In this document: one piece after another, positions 41,924 to 51,664 of the stretch
How positions within the stretch are numbered: position 1 is the stretch's first letter
Layout: each line of letters opens with the position of its first letter
Origin: Microbacterium sp.
Lineage (GTDB): Bacteria > Actinomycetota > Actinomycetes > Actinomycetales > Microbacteriaceae
Assembly (NCBI RefSeq): GCF_031180975.1
Contig: NZ_JAPSLI010000001.1
Span: 115,521 to 179,520 of the forward strand
Length of the DNA stretch: 64,000 bases
Reading direction: 5' to 3'
Notes under the pieces: generated by a model
Seen by the model: the letters and a program-made list of their open reading frames with translations, nothing else
The model's database searches: none
Told to the model about the DNA's origin: nothing
Program-made: the position numbers and the translations under genes

Positions 41924-43437
41924 GCACCGCGACGACGCGGGTGTTCCGACTGCCCGATCTCGGCGAGGGCCTGACCGAGGCGGGCCTCGTGCAGTGGCTG
42001 GTGCAGGTCGGCGACACCATCCGCACCGACCAGCCGATCGCCGAGGTGGAGACCGCGAAGAGCGTCGTCGAGCTGCCCGCGCCCTTCGCCGGAGTGGTCA
42101 CCGCGCTGCACGGCGAACCCGGCGACACGATCGCCGTCGGCTCTCCCGTGCTGGAGGTCGCGGATGCCGTCGCCGCCCCTTCCTCGTCGCTGAGCGAGCC
42201 CGGCTCCCCACCCCGGTCGTCGGCCGAGCCCGGCTCCCCTCCCCGGTCGTTGAGCGAGCGCGGCTCCCCTCCCCGGTCGTTGAGCGAGCCCGGCGAAGCC
42301 GAGCGAGACGAAACGCCCCAACCTCACGCAGCTTCCGAAAAGGAGACCTACCGCACGGAGGAGCGCGCCGGCTCGGGGAACGTGCTCATCGGCTACGGCA
42401 CGTCCGAGGGCGCGACAAGGGGACGACGGCGGCGGGCTCGGTCGGGCCCTTCGATCCCCACGCCCCCGTCGGGCCCTTCGACGAGCTCAGGGACCCAAGG
42501 GGTTCCGTCGACAAGTTCAGGGCCCCAAGAGCCGCGACGGCCCGTCGCGGTGCGCTCGCCGCTCGTGCGGCGCCTCGCCCGCGATCTCGGGCTCGACCTG
42601 CACGCGATCACCCCGACGGGCGCCGACGGCGCGATCACGCGCGGCGACGTTCTCCGCGCAGCGGTCGACAACGCCGTGGACGGCGTGGCGGCGGGATCCG
42701 CTGCCCCGGCGCGACCCGTCGAGGACGGGACCCTCGACGGACTCGAGGTGCGCTCCCGCGAGCGCATGACCCCGCTCCGCAAGGCCGTGACCGCGAAGCT
42801 GACCCGCAGCCGCTCGGAGATCCCCGAGGCGACCGTGTGGGTCGACGTCGACGCCACCCGGCTGTGGCAGCTGCGCGCCGAGATGGCGACCGACGACGTC
42901 AAGGCGCCCTCGCTCACGGCGCTCGTCGCCCGGTTCGCACTCATCGCTCTCGGCGACTTCCCCCTGCTGGCCTCGCGGCTCAGCGAGGACGGCGAGGAGA
43001 TCATCTCGTTCGACGGGGTGAACCTGGGCGTCGCGACCGACACACCGCGTGGCCTGCTGGTGCCGGTGCTGCCGCGCGCACACGAGCTGAGCGTGCAGGA
43101 GCTGGACACCGCCCTGCGCGGGCTCGCCGAGACCGCCAGGACCGGAACCCTGCCGCCCGAGCGGCTGCGAGGATCGACCTTCACGCTGAACAACTACGGC
43201 GGGCTCGGCGTGGACGGATCGGCCGCGATCATCAACCACCCGGATGTCGCGATCCTCGGCATCGGTCGGATGATCGAGCGCCCCTGGGTGGTGGAAGGCC
43301 AGATCGTCCCGCGCCGCATCGCCCAACTGTCGCTCGTGTTCGACCACCGGGTGTGTGACGGCGGCTACGCCGCCGGCTTCCTCCGCCGAATCATCGAGCT
43401 CATGGAGCATCCGCTGCGCGCGTACGGTCGCATCTGA
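41920..43437 (+). CDS. Dihydrolipoamide acyltransferase (E2)
   Basis: Lipoyl domain VETAKSVVELPAPF, E3-binding VRRLARDLGLDL, C-terminal DHRVCDGGYAAGFL; GTG start overlapping E1 beta stop. Confidence 0.93.
   Translation: MSTATTRVFRLPDLGEGLTEAGLVQWLVQVGDTIRTDQPIAEVETAKSVVELPAPFAGVVTALHGEPGDTIAVGSPVLEVADAVAAPSSSLSEPGSPPRSSAEPGSPPRSLSERGSPPRSLSEPGEAERDETPQPHAASEKETYRTEERAGSGNVLIGYGTSEGATRGRRRRARSGPSIPTPPSGPSTSSGTQGVPSTSSGPQEPRRPVAVRSPLVRRLARDLGLDLHAITPTGADGAITRGDVLRAAVDNAVDGVAAGSAAPARPVEDGTLDGLEVRSRERMTPLRKAVTAKLTRSRSEIPEATVWVDVDATRLWQLRAEMATDDVKAPSLTALVARFALIALGDFPLLASRLSEDGEEIISFDGVNLGVATDTPRGLLVPVLPRAHELSVQELDTALRGLAETARTGTLPPERLRGSTFTLNNYGGLGVDGSAAIINHPDVAILGIGRMIERPWVVEGQIVPRRIAQLSLVFDHRVCDGGYAAGFLRRIIELMEHPLRAYGRI
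42185..42315 (+). repeat. In-frame 30-bp tandem repeat in E2 linker (about 4 units)
   Basis: Units start at 42185, 42215, 42245, 42275; encode SLSEPGSPPR/SSAEPGSPPR/SLSERGSPPR/SLSEPGEAER then DETP. Confidence 0.85.
42474..42527 (+). repeat. Two copies of CCCTTCGACRRGCTCAGGGACCCA-type dispersed repeat within E2 linker
   Basis: cccttcgacgagctcagggaccca (42474-42497) and ttccgtcgacaagttcagggcccca (42503-42527). Confidence 0.8.
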
Positions 43438-43456
43438 CCGTCCGTGCACGACATGA

Positions 43457-43489
43457 GAGGAGGCCGGGGGGTCGTCCCCCGGCCTCCTC
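43457..43489. terminator. Bidirectional hairpin terminator
   Basis: gaggaggccggggg-gtcgt-cccccggcctcctc perfect 14 bp stem between convergent E2 and MFS genes. Confidence 0.8.
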
Positions 43490-43497
43490 CGTTCTGA

Positions 43498-44826
43498 TCA
43501 GCGTGCCGCGGTGCTGTGCGCGCGGACGTCGACGCTGTGCGTGTCGAGCGGTACGCCCCGCGTCTCCTTCACGACCGAGACCGCCACGAGCGAGATGATC
43601 GTGATCACCAGCACGTAGACACCGATCGACCACGACACCCCGGTGTTCTGCAGGAGCAGCTGGGCGATCAGCGGCGCGAACGCACCACCGAGGATCGCGC
43701 CGAGCGCGTAGCCGATCGAGACGCCGGAGTAGCGCACGTCGGCCGGGAACATCTCCGCGTACAGCGCGGACTGCGGCCCGTACGACAGCCCGAGTCCGAT
43801 GGTCAGCACGAACAGCGCGATGAAGAACAGCGCCACGTTCCCGCTGTCGATCAGGAACCACATCGGGATCGCCCACACCGCGATCAGCGCGTAGCCGATC
43901 TGGAAGGTGCGCACCCGGCCGAGCCGGTCGGACAGCCAGCCGCCCGCCATCGTGAAGATCAGCCACCCGAACGACGCGAGCGTCGTCATGAGCAGTGCGG
44001 TGGGCTGCGGCATCCCGACCACCGTCGACACGTAGGTCGTGAAGAAGGCGATCAGCAGGTAACCGGCGGCGTTGTTGGCGATGAAGATCAGCGCCGTGAG
44101 CAGCACCTCGCGGCCGTGGTGCCGGAACAGGATCGCGAGCGGTGCCGAAGACTCCCGCTTGCGCTCCAGCAGCTCCTTGAAGATGGGCGATTCCTCCACC
44201 GCGCGGCGGATGATGTAGCCGACCACGATCAGGACGATCGAGAACAGGAACGGCAGCCGCCAGCCCCACGCCAGGAACGCCTCCTCGGTCATGCTCGACC
44301 GCAGCACCCACATCGTGAAGGTGGCCAGGATCATGCCGATCGGCACGCCGATCTGCGGGAACGCGCCGAACAGCCCGCGCCGCCCGACGGGAGCGTGCTC
44401 GACCGACATCAGGGCCGCGCCACCCCATTCGCCGCCGGCCGAGAAGCCCTGCAGCACCCGTAGGAAGACGAGCATGACGGTCGCCATGATGCCGATGTCG
44501 GCGTAGGTGGGCAGGACGCCGATGAGCGAGGTCGCCAGCCCCATCAGGATCAGGGTCAGCACCAGCATCCGCTTGCGACCGAGCTTGTCGCCGAGGTGAC
44601 CCGCGATGACCGCCCCCAGCGGACGGAACAGGAACGAGATGCCCAGCGAGGCCCAGGAGGCGATCTGCCCACCCGTCTCGCCCAGCGGAGCGAAGAACAG
44701 TCCGCCGAACACGAGTCCGGCAGCCTGCGCGTAGATGAAGAAGTCGTACCACTCGATCGTCGTGCCGACGAGGGTGCCGGCGAGGACCCGGCGCTCTTCG
44801 CGCCGGCGTTCGACAGTGTTGGCCAT
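43498..44826 (-). CDS. MFS transporter, metabolite:H+ symporter (MHS) family
   Basis: GTTIEWYDFFIYAQAAGLVF, LFRPLGAVIAGHLGDKLGRKRML, RVLQGFSAGGEWGGA. Confidence 0.9.
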   Translation of the reverse strand: MANTVERRREERRVLAGTLVGTTIEWYDFFIYAQAAGLVFGGLFFAPLGETGGQIASWASLGISFLFRPLGAVIAGHLGDKLGRKRMLVLTLILMGLATSLIGVLPTYADIGIMATVMLVFLRVLQGFSAGGEWGGAALMSVEHAPVGRRGLFGAFPQIGVPIGMILATFTMWVLRSSMTEEAFLAWGWRLPFLFSIVLIVVGYIIRRAVEESPIFKELLERKRESSAPLAILFRHHGREVLLTALIFIANNAAGYLLIAFFTTYVSTVVGMPQPTALLMTTLASFGWLIFTMAGGWLSDRLGRVRTFQIGYALIAVWAIPMWFLIDSGNVALFFIALFVLTIGLGLSYGPQSALYAEMFPADVRYSGVSIGYALGAILGGAFAPLIAQLLLQNTGVSWSIGVYVLVITIISLVAVSVVKETRGVPLDTHSVDVRAHSTAAR

Positions 44827-44853
44827 GAGAACTCCATTGTTCGGGTAGGGCTG

Positions 44854-44871
44854 ACTGAACGACCGGTCAGT
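44854..44871. promoter_or_regulatory. PaaR-like operator upstream of MHS transporter
   Basis: ACTGAACGACCGGTCAGT palindrome. Confidence 0.6.
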
Positions 44872-44957
44872 AAATCAGGAGATTACACCAGCGGAGCCGC
44901 CTGCGCACGGGTGCACGCCGAGATGCTTGCGACGGACTCGTCACGATGTCATGATTT

Positions 44958-44975
44958 ACTGACCGATGGGTTGGT
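44958..44975. promoter_or_regulatory. PaaR-like operator (degenerate right half) upstream of paa operon 1
   Basis: ACTGACCGATGGGTTGGT; left half-site matches 44854 site. Confidence 0.5.
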
Positions 44976-45038
44976 AAATGACGCGCCACGATCGCTGACG
45001 ATCGCCCACCTGCACGTTCCACGCAATGGAGATGGATC

Positions 45039-46226
45039 ATGACGGACGCCTTCCTGGTCGGCGGTGTGCGCACCCCCGTGGGGCGATACGGCGGCGCGCT
45101 CGCCGGCGTACGGCCCGACGATCTCGCGGCCCTCGTGGTGCGTGCGGCCGTGGACCGCGGCGGGGCTCCAGACGATGCGATCGAGGAGGTCATCCTCGGC
45201 GCGGCCAATCAGGCCGGCGAAGACAACCGCAACGTGGCGCGCATGGCTGTGCTGCTGGCCGGTCTTCCTGACGAGGTCCCTGGCATCACCGTCAACCGGC
45301 TGTGCGCCTCCGGCATGTCGGCCATCGCGCTGGCGGCGCAGGCGATCCGCGCCGGTGACGCCGACCTCATCGTGGCGGGCGGCGTGGAGTCCATGACCCG
45401 CGCCCCGTGGGTACAGGCCAAACCGGAGCGGCCCTGGGCGAAGCCGGGCGAGGCGTTCGACACCTCCATCGGGTGGCGCTTCACCAACCCGCGGCTGCGC
45501 GAACGCGACAAGGCGACGTTCTCGATGCCGGAGACCGCCGAAGAGGTCGCGCGACGCGACGGTGTCACGCGCGAAGAGGCCGACGCGTTCGCGCTGCGCA
45601 GCCAGCAGCGCGCCATCGCGGCGACCGACGCCGGCCGCTTCGACGCCGAGATCCTCGCAGTGCCGACCCCGAAGGGCGAGGTCACGGTCGACGAGGGTCC
45701 GCGCCGTGACACCAGCCTCGAGGCGCTCGCGGCGCTCCGTCCGGTCGTACCAGGAGGCAGCGTCGTGACGGCCGGCAATTCCAGCTCGCTCAACGACGGC
45801 GCCTCCGCCGTGCTGGTCGCCAGCGCCGAGGCGGTGCGCCGTCACGGTCTCACTCCTCGGGCGCGCATCGTCACCTCGACGTCCGCCGCGCTCGCTCCAG
45901 AGATCATGGGCCTGGGCCCGGTGCCGGCGACAGAGCGTGCACTGCGCCGCGCCGGGCTGTCGGTCGCCGACCTGGGCGCCGTGGAGCTCAACGAGGCGTT
46001 CGCCACCCAGTCTCTCGCCTCGATCCGCCGCCTCGGACTCGATCCCGAGATCGTCAACGCCGACGGCGGTGCGATCGCGCTCGGGCATCCCCTGGGCTCG
46101 AGCGGATGCCGGATCGTGGTGACCCTGCTCGGACGCATGGAACGCGAAGGAGCGGGACTCGGTCTGGCCACCATGTGCGTCGGCGTGGGGCAGGGCACCG
46201 CGATGATCCTGGAGCGGGTGGCATGA
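45039..46226 (+). CDS. paaJ: Acetyl-CoA acyltransferase (3-oxoadipyl-CoA thiolase-type)
   Basis: Thiolase VNRLCASGMSAIALAAQAI, NADGGAIALGHPLGSSGCR. Confidence 0.88.
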   Translation: MTDAFLVGGVRTPVGRYGGALAGVRPDDLAALVVRAAVDRGGAPDDAIEEVILGAANQAGEDNRNVARMAVLLAGLPDEVPGITVNRLCASGMSAIALAAQAIRAGDADLIVAGGVESMTRAPWVQAKPERPWAKPGEAFDTSIGWRFTNPRLRERDKATFSMPETAEEVARRDGVTREEADAFALRSQQRAIAATDAGRFDAEILAVPTPKGEVTVDEGPRRDTSLEALAALRPVVPGGSVVTAGNSSSLNDGASAVLVASAEAVRRHGLTPRARIVTSTSAALAPEIMGLGPVPATERALRRAGLSVADLGAVELNEAFATQSLASIRRLGLDPEIVNADGGAIALGHPLGSSGCRIVVTLLGRMEREGAGLGLATMCVGVGQGTAMILERVA

Positions 46227-46963
46227 CCGGCCCGCTGCTCATCGAGCGCGCCGACGATCGGGTCGTGGCGATGCTGAACCGCCCCGACAAGCGCAACGCC
46301 ATCGACCAGGACACCATCGACGCGTTGCACGCGCTGTGCGCGGAGCTGGAAGCCGCCCCGCGGACGCTCATCCTCACCGGCGCGGGCGGCGTGTTCGCCT
46401 CGGGCGCCGATATCGCCCAGCTGCGCGAGCGCCGCGCCGAGGATGCCCGGCGCGCGATCAACGCGACCGCGTTCATCCGCGTCAGCGAGCTGCCGATGCC
46501 CGTGATCGCCGCCCTCGAGGGGTACGCGCTCGGCGGCGGAGCGGAGCTCGCCTATGCCGCCGACATCCGCATCGCCTCCGCCACCCTGAAGATCGGCAAC
46601 CCCGAGACCGGGCTCGGCATCATCGCGGCCGCGGGCGCCACCTGGCGGCTGCCCGAGATCGTCGGGGGTGCGCGCGCCGCGGAGCTGCTGCTCACCGGCA
46701 GGGTGCTCGACGCGGACGAGGCGCTCGCGTGGGGGTTGATCTCGGGCATCCATCCCGCGGACGGCCTGCTCGCCGCCGCGCACGCCATCGCCGACCGGAT
46801 CGCCGCGAACGATCCGCTCGCCACCCAGTACACCAAGCGGGCGCTGCGCGCGCCGCGCCATGAGCACCCGGTGATCGAGCGGGAGCTGCAGGCCGAGCTG
46901 TTCGACAGCGCCGAGAAGATGCGACGCATGACGGAGTTCCTGGAGCGGAGGGCCCGCAGATGA
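46223..46963 (+). CDS. Enoyl-CoA hydratase/isomerase
   Basis: Crotonase fold: LNRPDKRNAID, GAGGVFASGADI, ALEGYALGGGAELAYAADIRIAS; in paa operon. Confidence 0.88.
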   Translation: MTGPLLIERADDRVVAMLNRPDKRNAIDQDTIDALHALCAELEAAPRTLILTGAGGVFASGADIAQLRERRAEDARRAINATAFIRVSELPMPVIAALEGYALGGGAELAYAADIRIASATLKIGNPETGLGIIAAAGATWRLPEIVGGARAAELLLTGRVLDADEALAWGLISGIHPADGLLAAAHAIADRIAANDPLATQYTKRALRAPRHEHPVIERELQAELFDSAEKMRRMTEFLERRARR

Positions 46964-47817
46964 GCGCACCCGAATCGGTCGGTGTCCTCGGCGGCGGGCG
47001 GATGGGCGCCGGCATCGCGCACGCCTTCCTGCTGGCCGGCGCGTCGGTGACGATCGTGGAGCGTGACGCGGCGAGCGCCGATGCCGCCGCGCAGCGCGTC
47101 GCGGAGAGCATCCGCCGCTCCGCCGAGCGCGATCCGTCCCTCGACGGGCAGGCGACGGCGGGCCGGCTGCGCACCGGCACGGATGCCGCGCTGTTCGCCG
47201 GTCACGGGCTCGTCGTCGAGGCCGTGCCAGAGGACCGCGCGCTCAAGGAGGAGGCCCTCGCCCGTGCGGAGGCCGTGCTGGGCGCGGATGCCGTGCTGGC
47301 GACCAACACGTCGTCGATCTCGATCGACGACCTGGCCGCGGGCAGGCGGCGCCCCGAGCGCTTCCTGGGACTGCATTTCTTCAACCCGGTTCCGGCGTCG
47401 GCGCTGGTGGAGATCGTGCGCGGCGCGGCGACCGACGAGCGAGTGCTCGACGCGGCACGCTGGTGGGTGCGGGCCCTGGGCAAGACGCCGATCGTGGTGC
47501 GCGACTCCCCCGGCTTCGCCTCCTCACGGCTGGGGGTGATGCTCGGCCTGGAGGCGATCCGGATGCTGGAGGAGGGCGTCGCGACCGCCGCGGACATCGA
47601 CACGGCGATGACCCTCGGCTACCGGCATCCGGTCGGCCCACTGAAGACCACCGACATCGTCGGCCTCGACGTGCGGCTCGGCATCGCCGAGGAGCTCGCC
47701 CGGGAGCTGGGCGACCGCTTCGAACCGCCCGCGCTGCTGCGCCGCATGGTCGCCGAGGGGCGGCTGGGCCGCAAGACGGGCCAGGGTTTCTACGAATGGG
47801 ATGAGGAGAACCGATGA
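46960..47817 (+). CDS. paaH: 3-hydroxyacyl-CoA dehydrogenase
   Basis: GGGRMGAGIAHAFLLAG NAD motif, LGLHFFNPVPASALVEIVRG. Confidence 0.9.
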   Translation: MSAPESVGVLGGGRMGAGIAHAFLLAGASVTIVERDAASADAAAQRVAESIRRSAERDPSLDGQATAGRLRTGTDAALFAGHGLVVEAVPEDRALKEEALARAEAVLGADAVLATNTSSISIDDLAAGRRRPERFLGLHFFNPVPASALVEIVRGAATDERVLDAARWWVRALGKTPIVVRDSPGFASSRLGVMLGLEAIRMLEEGVATAADIDTAMTLGYRHPVGPLKTTDIVGLDVRLGIAEELARELGDRFEPPALLRRMVAEGRLGRKTGQGFYEWDEENR

Positions 47818-49925
47818 CCGAGTACCTCCCGAGCTACGTGCAGAGCCAGTGGTGGGCCCCGGACCCGGCCCACATGCCCCAGAGCGCGTCTGAGAGCCGC
47901 GCCACCGAGGTGCGGGACGCCTCCACCGGCGAGGTGATCACCCGCGTCTCCACCGACGGCCTGGATCTCGCCGCCGCGCTGGAGTACGGCCGCACCGTGG
48001 GACACGCCAGCCTCGGCGCGCTCACCTTCCATCAGCGCGCGGTGCTGTTGAAGCAGTTCGCGCTGGCGCTCACCGAGCGCAAGGACGAGCTGTACGCCTT
48101 GTCCGCACGGGCCGGGGCGACCAGGACCGACTCCTGGGTCGACATCGACGGCGGCATCGGAGTGCTGTTCTCGTACTCGGGCAAGGGTCGCCGGGAACTG
48201 CCCAACAGCCGCGTGTACGTCGACGGCGCGGTGGAACCGCTGTCGAAGGACGGTTCGTTCCTCGGCCGCCACGTGTACACCACGCTGCCCGGCATCGCCG
48301 TGCAGATCAACGCGTTCAACTTCCCGGTCTGGGGTTCGCTCGAGAAGCTCGCCCCCGCCTTCCTCGCCGGGATGCCGACCCTGGTGAAGCCCGCCACTCC
48401 CACCGGGTACGTGACCGAGGCGATGGTGCGCATCCTCGTCGAATCAGGGCTGCTCCCCGACGGGTCGCTGCAGCTGGTCAGCGGCAGCGTGCCGACGCTG
48501 TTCGAGCACCTGCGTCTGGGCGACCTGGTCGCGTTCACGGGCAGCGCCTCCACCGCCGAGAATCTGCGCAGCCACCCGGCGGTGCAGACCGGCGGAGTGC
48601 GGTTCACCGCCGAGACCGACTCGATCAACGCATCCGTCCTCGGCACGGATGCCGTCGCCGGCACGCCCGAGTTCGACGCGTACGTCCGCCAGCTCGTGGT
48701 GGAGATGACCAGCAAGGCCGGGCAGAAGTGCACAGCGATCCGGCGTGCGATCGTCCCGGCGGCGTCCGCCGACGACGTGGTCGAGGCCGTGCGGGCACGG
48801 CTCGCGGAGAAGACCCTGGTCGGCGATCCGCGCGCCGAGGGCGTCACGATGGGCCCGCTGGCCTCGACTGCGCAACGCGACGAGGTGCTGCGTCAGGTGC
48901 AGCGCCTGACCGCGGGCGGGGGCCGGATCGTGCTCGGCTCGACGGACGCACCCGAAGTGCGGCGGGCGGACGGCACGACCGGCCCGGCGGACGACGGCGC
49001 GTTCGTCGCCCCGATCCTGCTGCGCTTCGACGACGCGGATGCCGACGCCGTGCACACCGTGGAAGCGTTCGGCCCGGTGTCGTCGCTGATCACCTACGAC
49101 ACGATCGACCAGGCCGCCGACATCGTCGCGCGCGGCGGCGGTTCGCTGGTCACCAGCGTCGCGACGCACGACCCCGTGCAGGCCGTGGAGCTCGCCACGC
49201 GCATCGCGCCGTTCAACGGCCGGGTGCTGCTGCTCGACCGCGACGACGCCCGATCCTCGACCGGCCACGGCTCCCCGCTGCCGACCCTCGTGCACGGCGG
49301 CCCCGGCCGTGCGGGCGGCGGCGAGGAGCTGGGTGGTATCCGCGCCGTGCTGCATCACATGCAGCGCACGGCCGTGCAGGGGTCGCCGTCGATGCTGACG
49401 GCGCTCACCGGGGTCTGGCACGCCGGGTCCGCGGCGAACTCCGGCGGACGGCATCCGTTCCGAAAGTCGCTGTCCGAGCTGCGCATCGGCGACCAGGTGG
49501 TCTCGCCCTCCCGCGAGGTCACTCTGGAGGACATCGAGACGTTCGCCCACTTCACCGGCGACACCTTCTACGCCCACATGGACGAGGAGGCGGCAGCGGC
49601 GAACCCGTTCTTCCCCGGCCGGGTCGCGCACGGCTACCTGCTGGTGTCGTGGGCCGCCGGACTGTTCGTCGATCCAGAACCCGGGCCGGTGCTGGCCAAC
49701 TACGGGCTCGAGAACCTGCGCTTCATCACGCCGGTCTCCCCCGGCGACAGCATCCGCGTCGAGCTGACCGCCAAGCAGATCACGCCGCGCGAGACCGACG
49801 AGTACGGCGAGGTGCGCTGGGACGCGGTCATCCGCAACCAGAAGGACGAGATCGTCGCGACCTACGACGTACTCACCCTGGTGAGCAAGGAGCCGGCCGC
49901 CGCCACAGAGGCGGTGCCGGCATGA
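47814..49925 (+). CDS. paaZ: Bifunctional oxepin-CoA hydrolase / 3-oxo-5,6-dehydrosuberyl-CoA dehydrogenase
   Basis: N-terminal ALDH domain (KAGQKCTAIRRAI) with C-terminal MaoC hydratase (HFTGDTFYAHMDEEAAAANPFFPGRVAHGYL). Confidence 0.93.
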   Translation: MTEYLPSYVQSQWWAPDPAHMPQSASESRATEVRDASTGEVITRVSTDGLDLAAALEYGRTVGHASLGALTFHQRAVLLKQFALALTERKDELYALSARAGATRTDSWVDIDGGIGVLFSYSGKGRRELPNSRVYVDGAVEPLSKDGSFLGRHVYTTLPGIAVQINAFNFPVWGSLEKLAPAFLAGMPTLVKPATPTGYVTEAMVRILVESGLLPDGSLQLVSGSVPTLFEHLRLGDLVAFTGSASTAENLRSHPAVQTGGVRFTAETDSINASVLGTDAVAGTPEFDAYVRQLVVEMTSKAGQKCTAIRRAIVPAASADDVVEAVRARLAEKTLVGDPRAEGVTMGPLASTAQRDEVLRQVQRLTAGGGRIVLGSTDAPEVRRADGTTGPADDGAFVAPILLRFDDADADAVHTVEAFGPVSSLITYDTIDQAADIVARGGGSLVTSVATHDPVQAVELATRIAPFNGRVLLLDRDDARSSTGHGSPLPTLVHGGPGRAGGGEELGGIRAVLHHMQRTAVQGSPSMLTALTGVWHAGSAANSGGRHPFRKSLSELRIGDQVVSPSREVTLEDIETFAHFTGDTFYAHMDEEAAAANPFFPGRVAHGYLLVSWAAGLFVDPEPGPVLANYGLENLRFITPVSPGDSIRVELTAKQITPRETDEYGEVRWDAVIRNQKDEIVATYDVLTLVSKEPAAATEAVPA

Positions 49926-50311
49926 GGGCGATGATGCAGCGGGATGCCGCCTCTGCCGCGCTCGGCATGGTCGTCGAGCAGGACGAGCCGGGTCGCGCGG
50001 TGGTGTCGATGCGGGTCCGAGAGGACATGCTGAACGGTTTCGCGATCACCCACGGCGGACTCGTGTTCACACTGGCCGACACGGCGTTCGCGATCGCCTG
50101 CAACGAGGACGAGCGGATCACGGTCGCCGCCGGCGCCGACATCACATTCCTGAAATCCACGCGGGCAGGGCAGACCCTGACCGCGACGGCCGTCCGCCGC
50201 ACCGTCACCGGTCGGACGGGCCTGTACGACGTGACGGTCGCGGACGAGACCGGCGACGTGGTCGCCGAGTTCCGCGGCCGCTCGATCACCACCAACCGCC
50301 CGGTGGAGTGA
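49922..50311 (+). CDS. paaI: Hydroxyphenylacetyl-CoA thioesterase
   Basis: Hotdog NGFAITHGGLVFTLADTAFAIACN. Confidence 0.92.
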   Translation: MRAMMQRDAASAALGMVVEQDEPGRAVVSMRVREDMLNGFAITHGGLVFTLADTAFAIACNEDERITVAAGADITFLKSTRAGQTLTATAVRRTVTGRTGLYDVTVADETGDVVAEFRGRSITTNRPVE

Positions 50312-50343
50312 CACCCCCACCCTCACCCGAAGGGAACGCACCG

Positions 50344-51648
50344 ATGTCGACGATGACCGGCCCTGCACTCTCCGCCCTCGACCCTGCCGAGCGGCTGTCC
50401 CGCTCCGAGCTCGAGGCGCTGCAGCTGGAACGGCTGCAGTGGACCGTGCGGCACGCGTACCGCAACGTGCCGCACTACACCCGCGCGCTCGACGAGGCGG
50501 GGGTGTCGCCCGACGACATCCGCTCCCTCGCCGACGTCCGCCGTCTGCCGTTCACCACCAAGGAGGACCTGCGGCGCAACTACCCGTTCGGCATGTTCGC
50601 GGTGCCGATGGCCGACGTGCGCCGCGTGCACGCCTCCTCCGGCACAACGGGCCGCCCCACCGTGGTCGGGTACACCGAGACGGACCTGTCGAACTGGGCG
50701 GACCTCATCGCCCGGTCGCTGCGCGCCTCCGGCATCCGACCGGGGATGAAGGTGCACAACGCCTACGGGTACGGCCTGTTCACCGGCGGTCTCGGAGCGC
50801 ACGCCGGCGTGGAGCGGCTGGGAGCCACCGTGATCCCGGTGTCGGGCGGCCAGACAGCACGGCAGGTGCAGCTCATCCAGGACTTCGAACCCGACGCGAT
50901 CCTGTGCACCCCGAGCTACCTGCTCACCATCGCCGACGCCATGGAGGCGGCGGGCATCGACCCGACCTCGACCTCGCTCAAGGTGGCGGTGCTCGGCGCC
51001 GAGCCGTGGACCAACGAGATGCGCACCGAGCTGGAGGGCCGCCTCGACATCGACGCCGTCGACATCTACGGTCTGAGCGAGGTGATGGGCCCTGGTGTGG
51101 GCAACGAATGCGTGGAGACGAAGGACGGCCCGCACATCTGGGAGGACCACTTCCTCCCCGAGATCGTCGACGAGGACGGCCGGCCGGTGCCGGACGGGGA
51201 GATGGGTGAGCTGGTGTTCACCTCGCTGACCAAGCAGGCGTTCCCGGTGCTGCGCTACCGCACCCGCGATCTCACCCGGCTGCTGCCGGGCACCGCCCGC
51301 CCCGCGATGCGGCGCATCGAGAAGATCACCGGGCGCAACGACGACATGATCATCCTGCGCGGGGTGAACATCTTCCCCACGCAGATCGAGGAGATCGTGC
51401 TCGGGATCGAACAGCTCACGCCGCATTTCGTGATCGAGCTCACCCGCGAGGGCCGGCTGGATGCCATGACGGTGCGCATCGAGCGGCACCCGGCGCTGGA
51501 GCGCGACGTGTGCGAGGCGGCCGCCGCGGTGCTCGCTCAGCGCATCAAGACGCACATCGGGTCGAGCGTCGCGGTACAGGTGGAGGAGCCGGGGGTCCTG
51601 CCCCGCAGCGAGGGCAAGTACAAGCGGGTGTACGACCTGCGGAAGTAG
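50344..51648 (+). CDS. paaK: Phenylacetate--CoA ligase
   Basis: HASSGTTGRPTVVGYT, YGLSEVMGPGVGNEC, C-terminal LPRSEGKYKRVYDLRK. Confidence 0.95.
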   Translation: MSTMTGPALSALDPAERLSRSELEALQLERLQWTVRHAYRNVPHYTRALDEAGVSPDDIRSLADVRRLPFTTKEDLRRNYPFGMFAVPMADVRRVHASSGTTGRPTVVGYTETDLSNWADLIARSLRASGIRPGMKVHNAYGYGLFTGGLGAHAGVERLGATVIPVSGGQTARQVQLIQDFEPDAILCTPSYLLTIADAMEAAGIDPTSTSLKVAVLGAEPWTNEMRTELEGRLDIDAVDIYGLSEVMGPGVGNECVETKDGPHIWEDHFLPEIVDEDGRPVPDGEMGELVFTSLTKQAFPVLRYRTRDLTRLLPGTARPAMRRIEKITGRNDDMIILRGVNIFPTQIEEIVLGIEQLTPHFVIELTREGRLDAMTVRIERHPALERDVCEAAAAVLAQRIKTHIGSSVAVQVEEPGVLPRSEGKYKRVYDLRK

Positions 51649-51664
51649 GTCCGCGCGACGGGCG

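Noticed and set aside
42185-42315. Possible CRISPR-like array in the E2 gene
   Set aside because: Period is exactly 30 bp with no unique spacers, in frame within an intact E2 ORF, and no cas genes are present.
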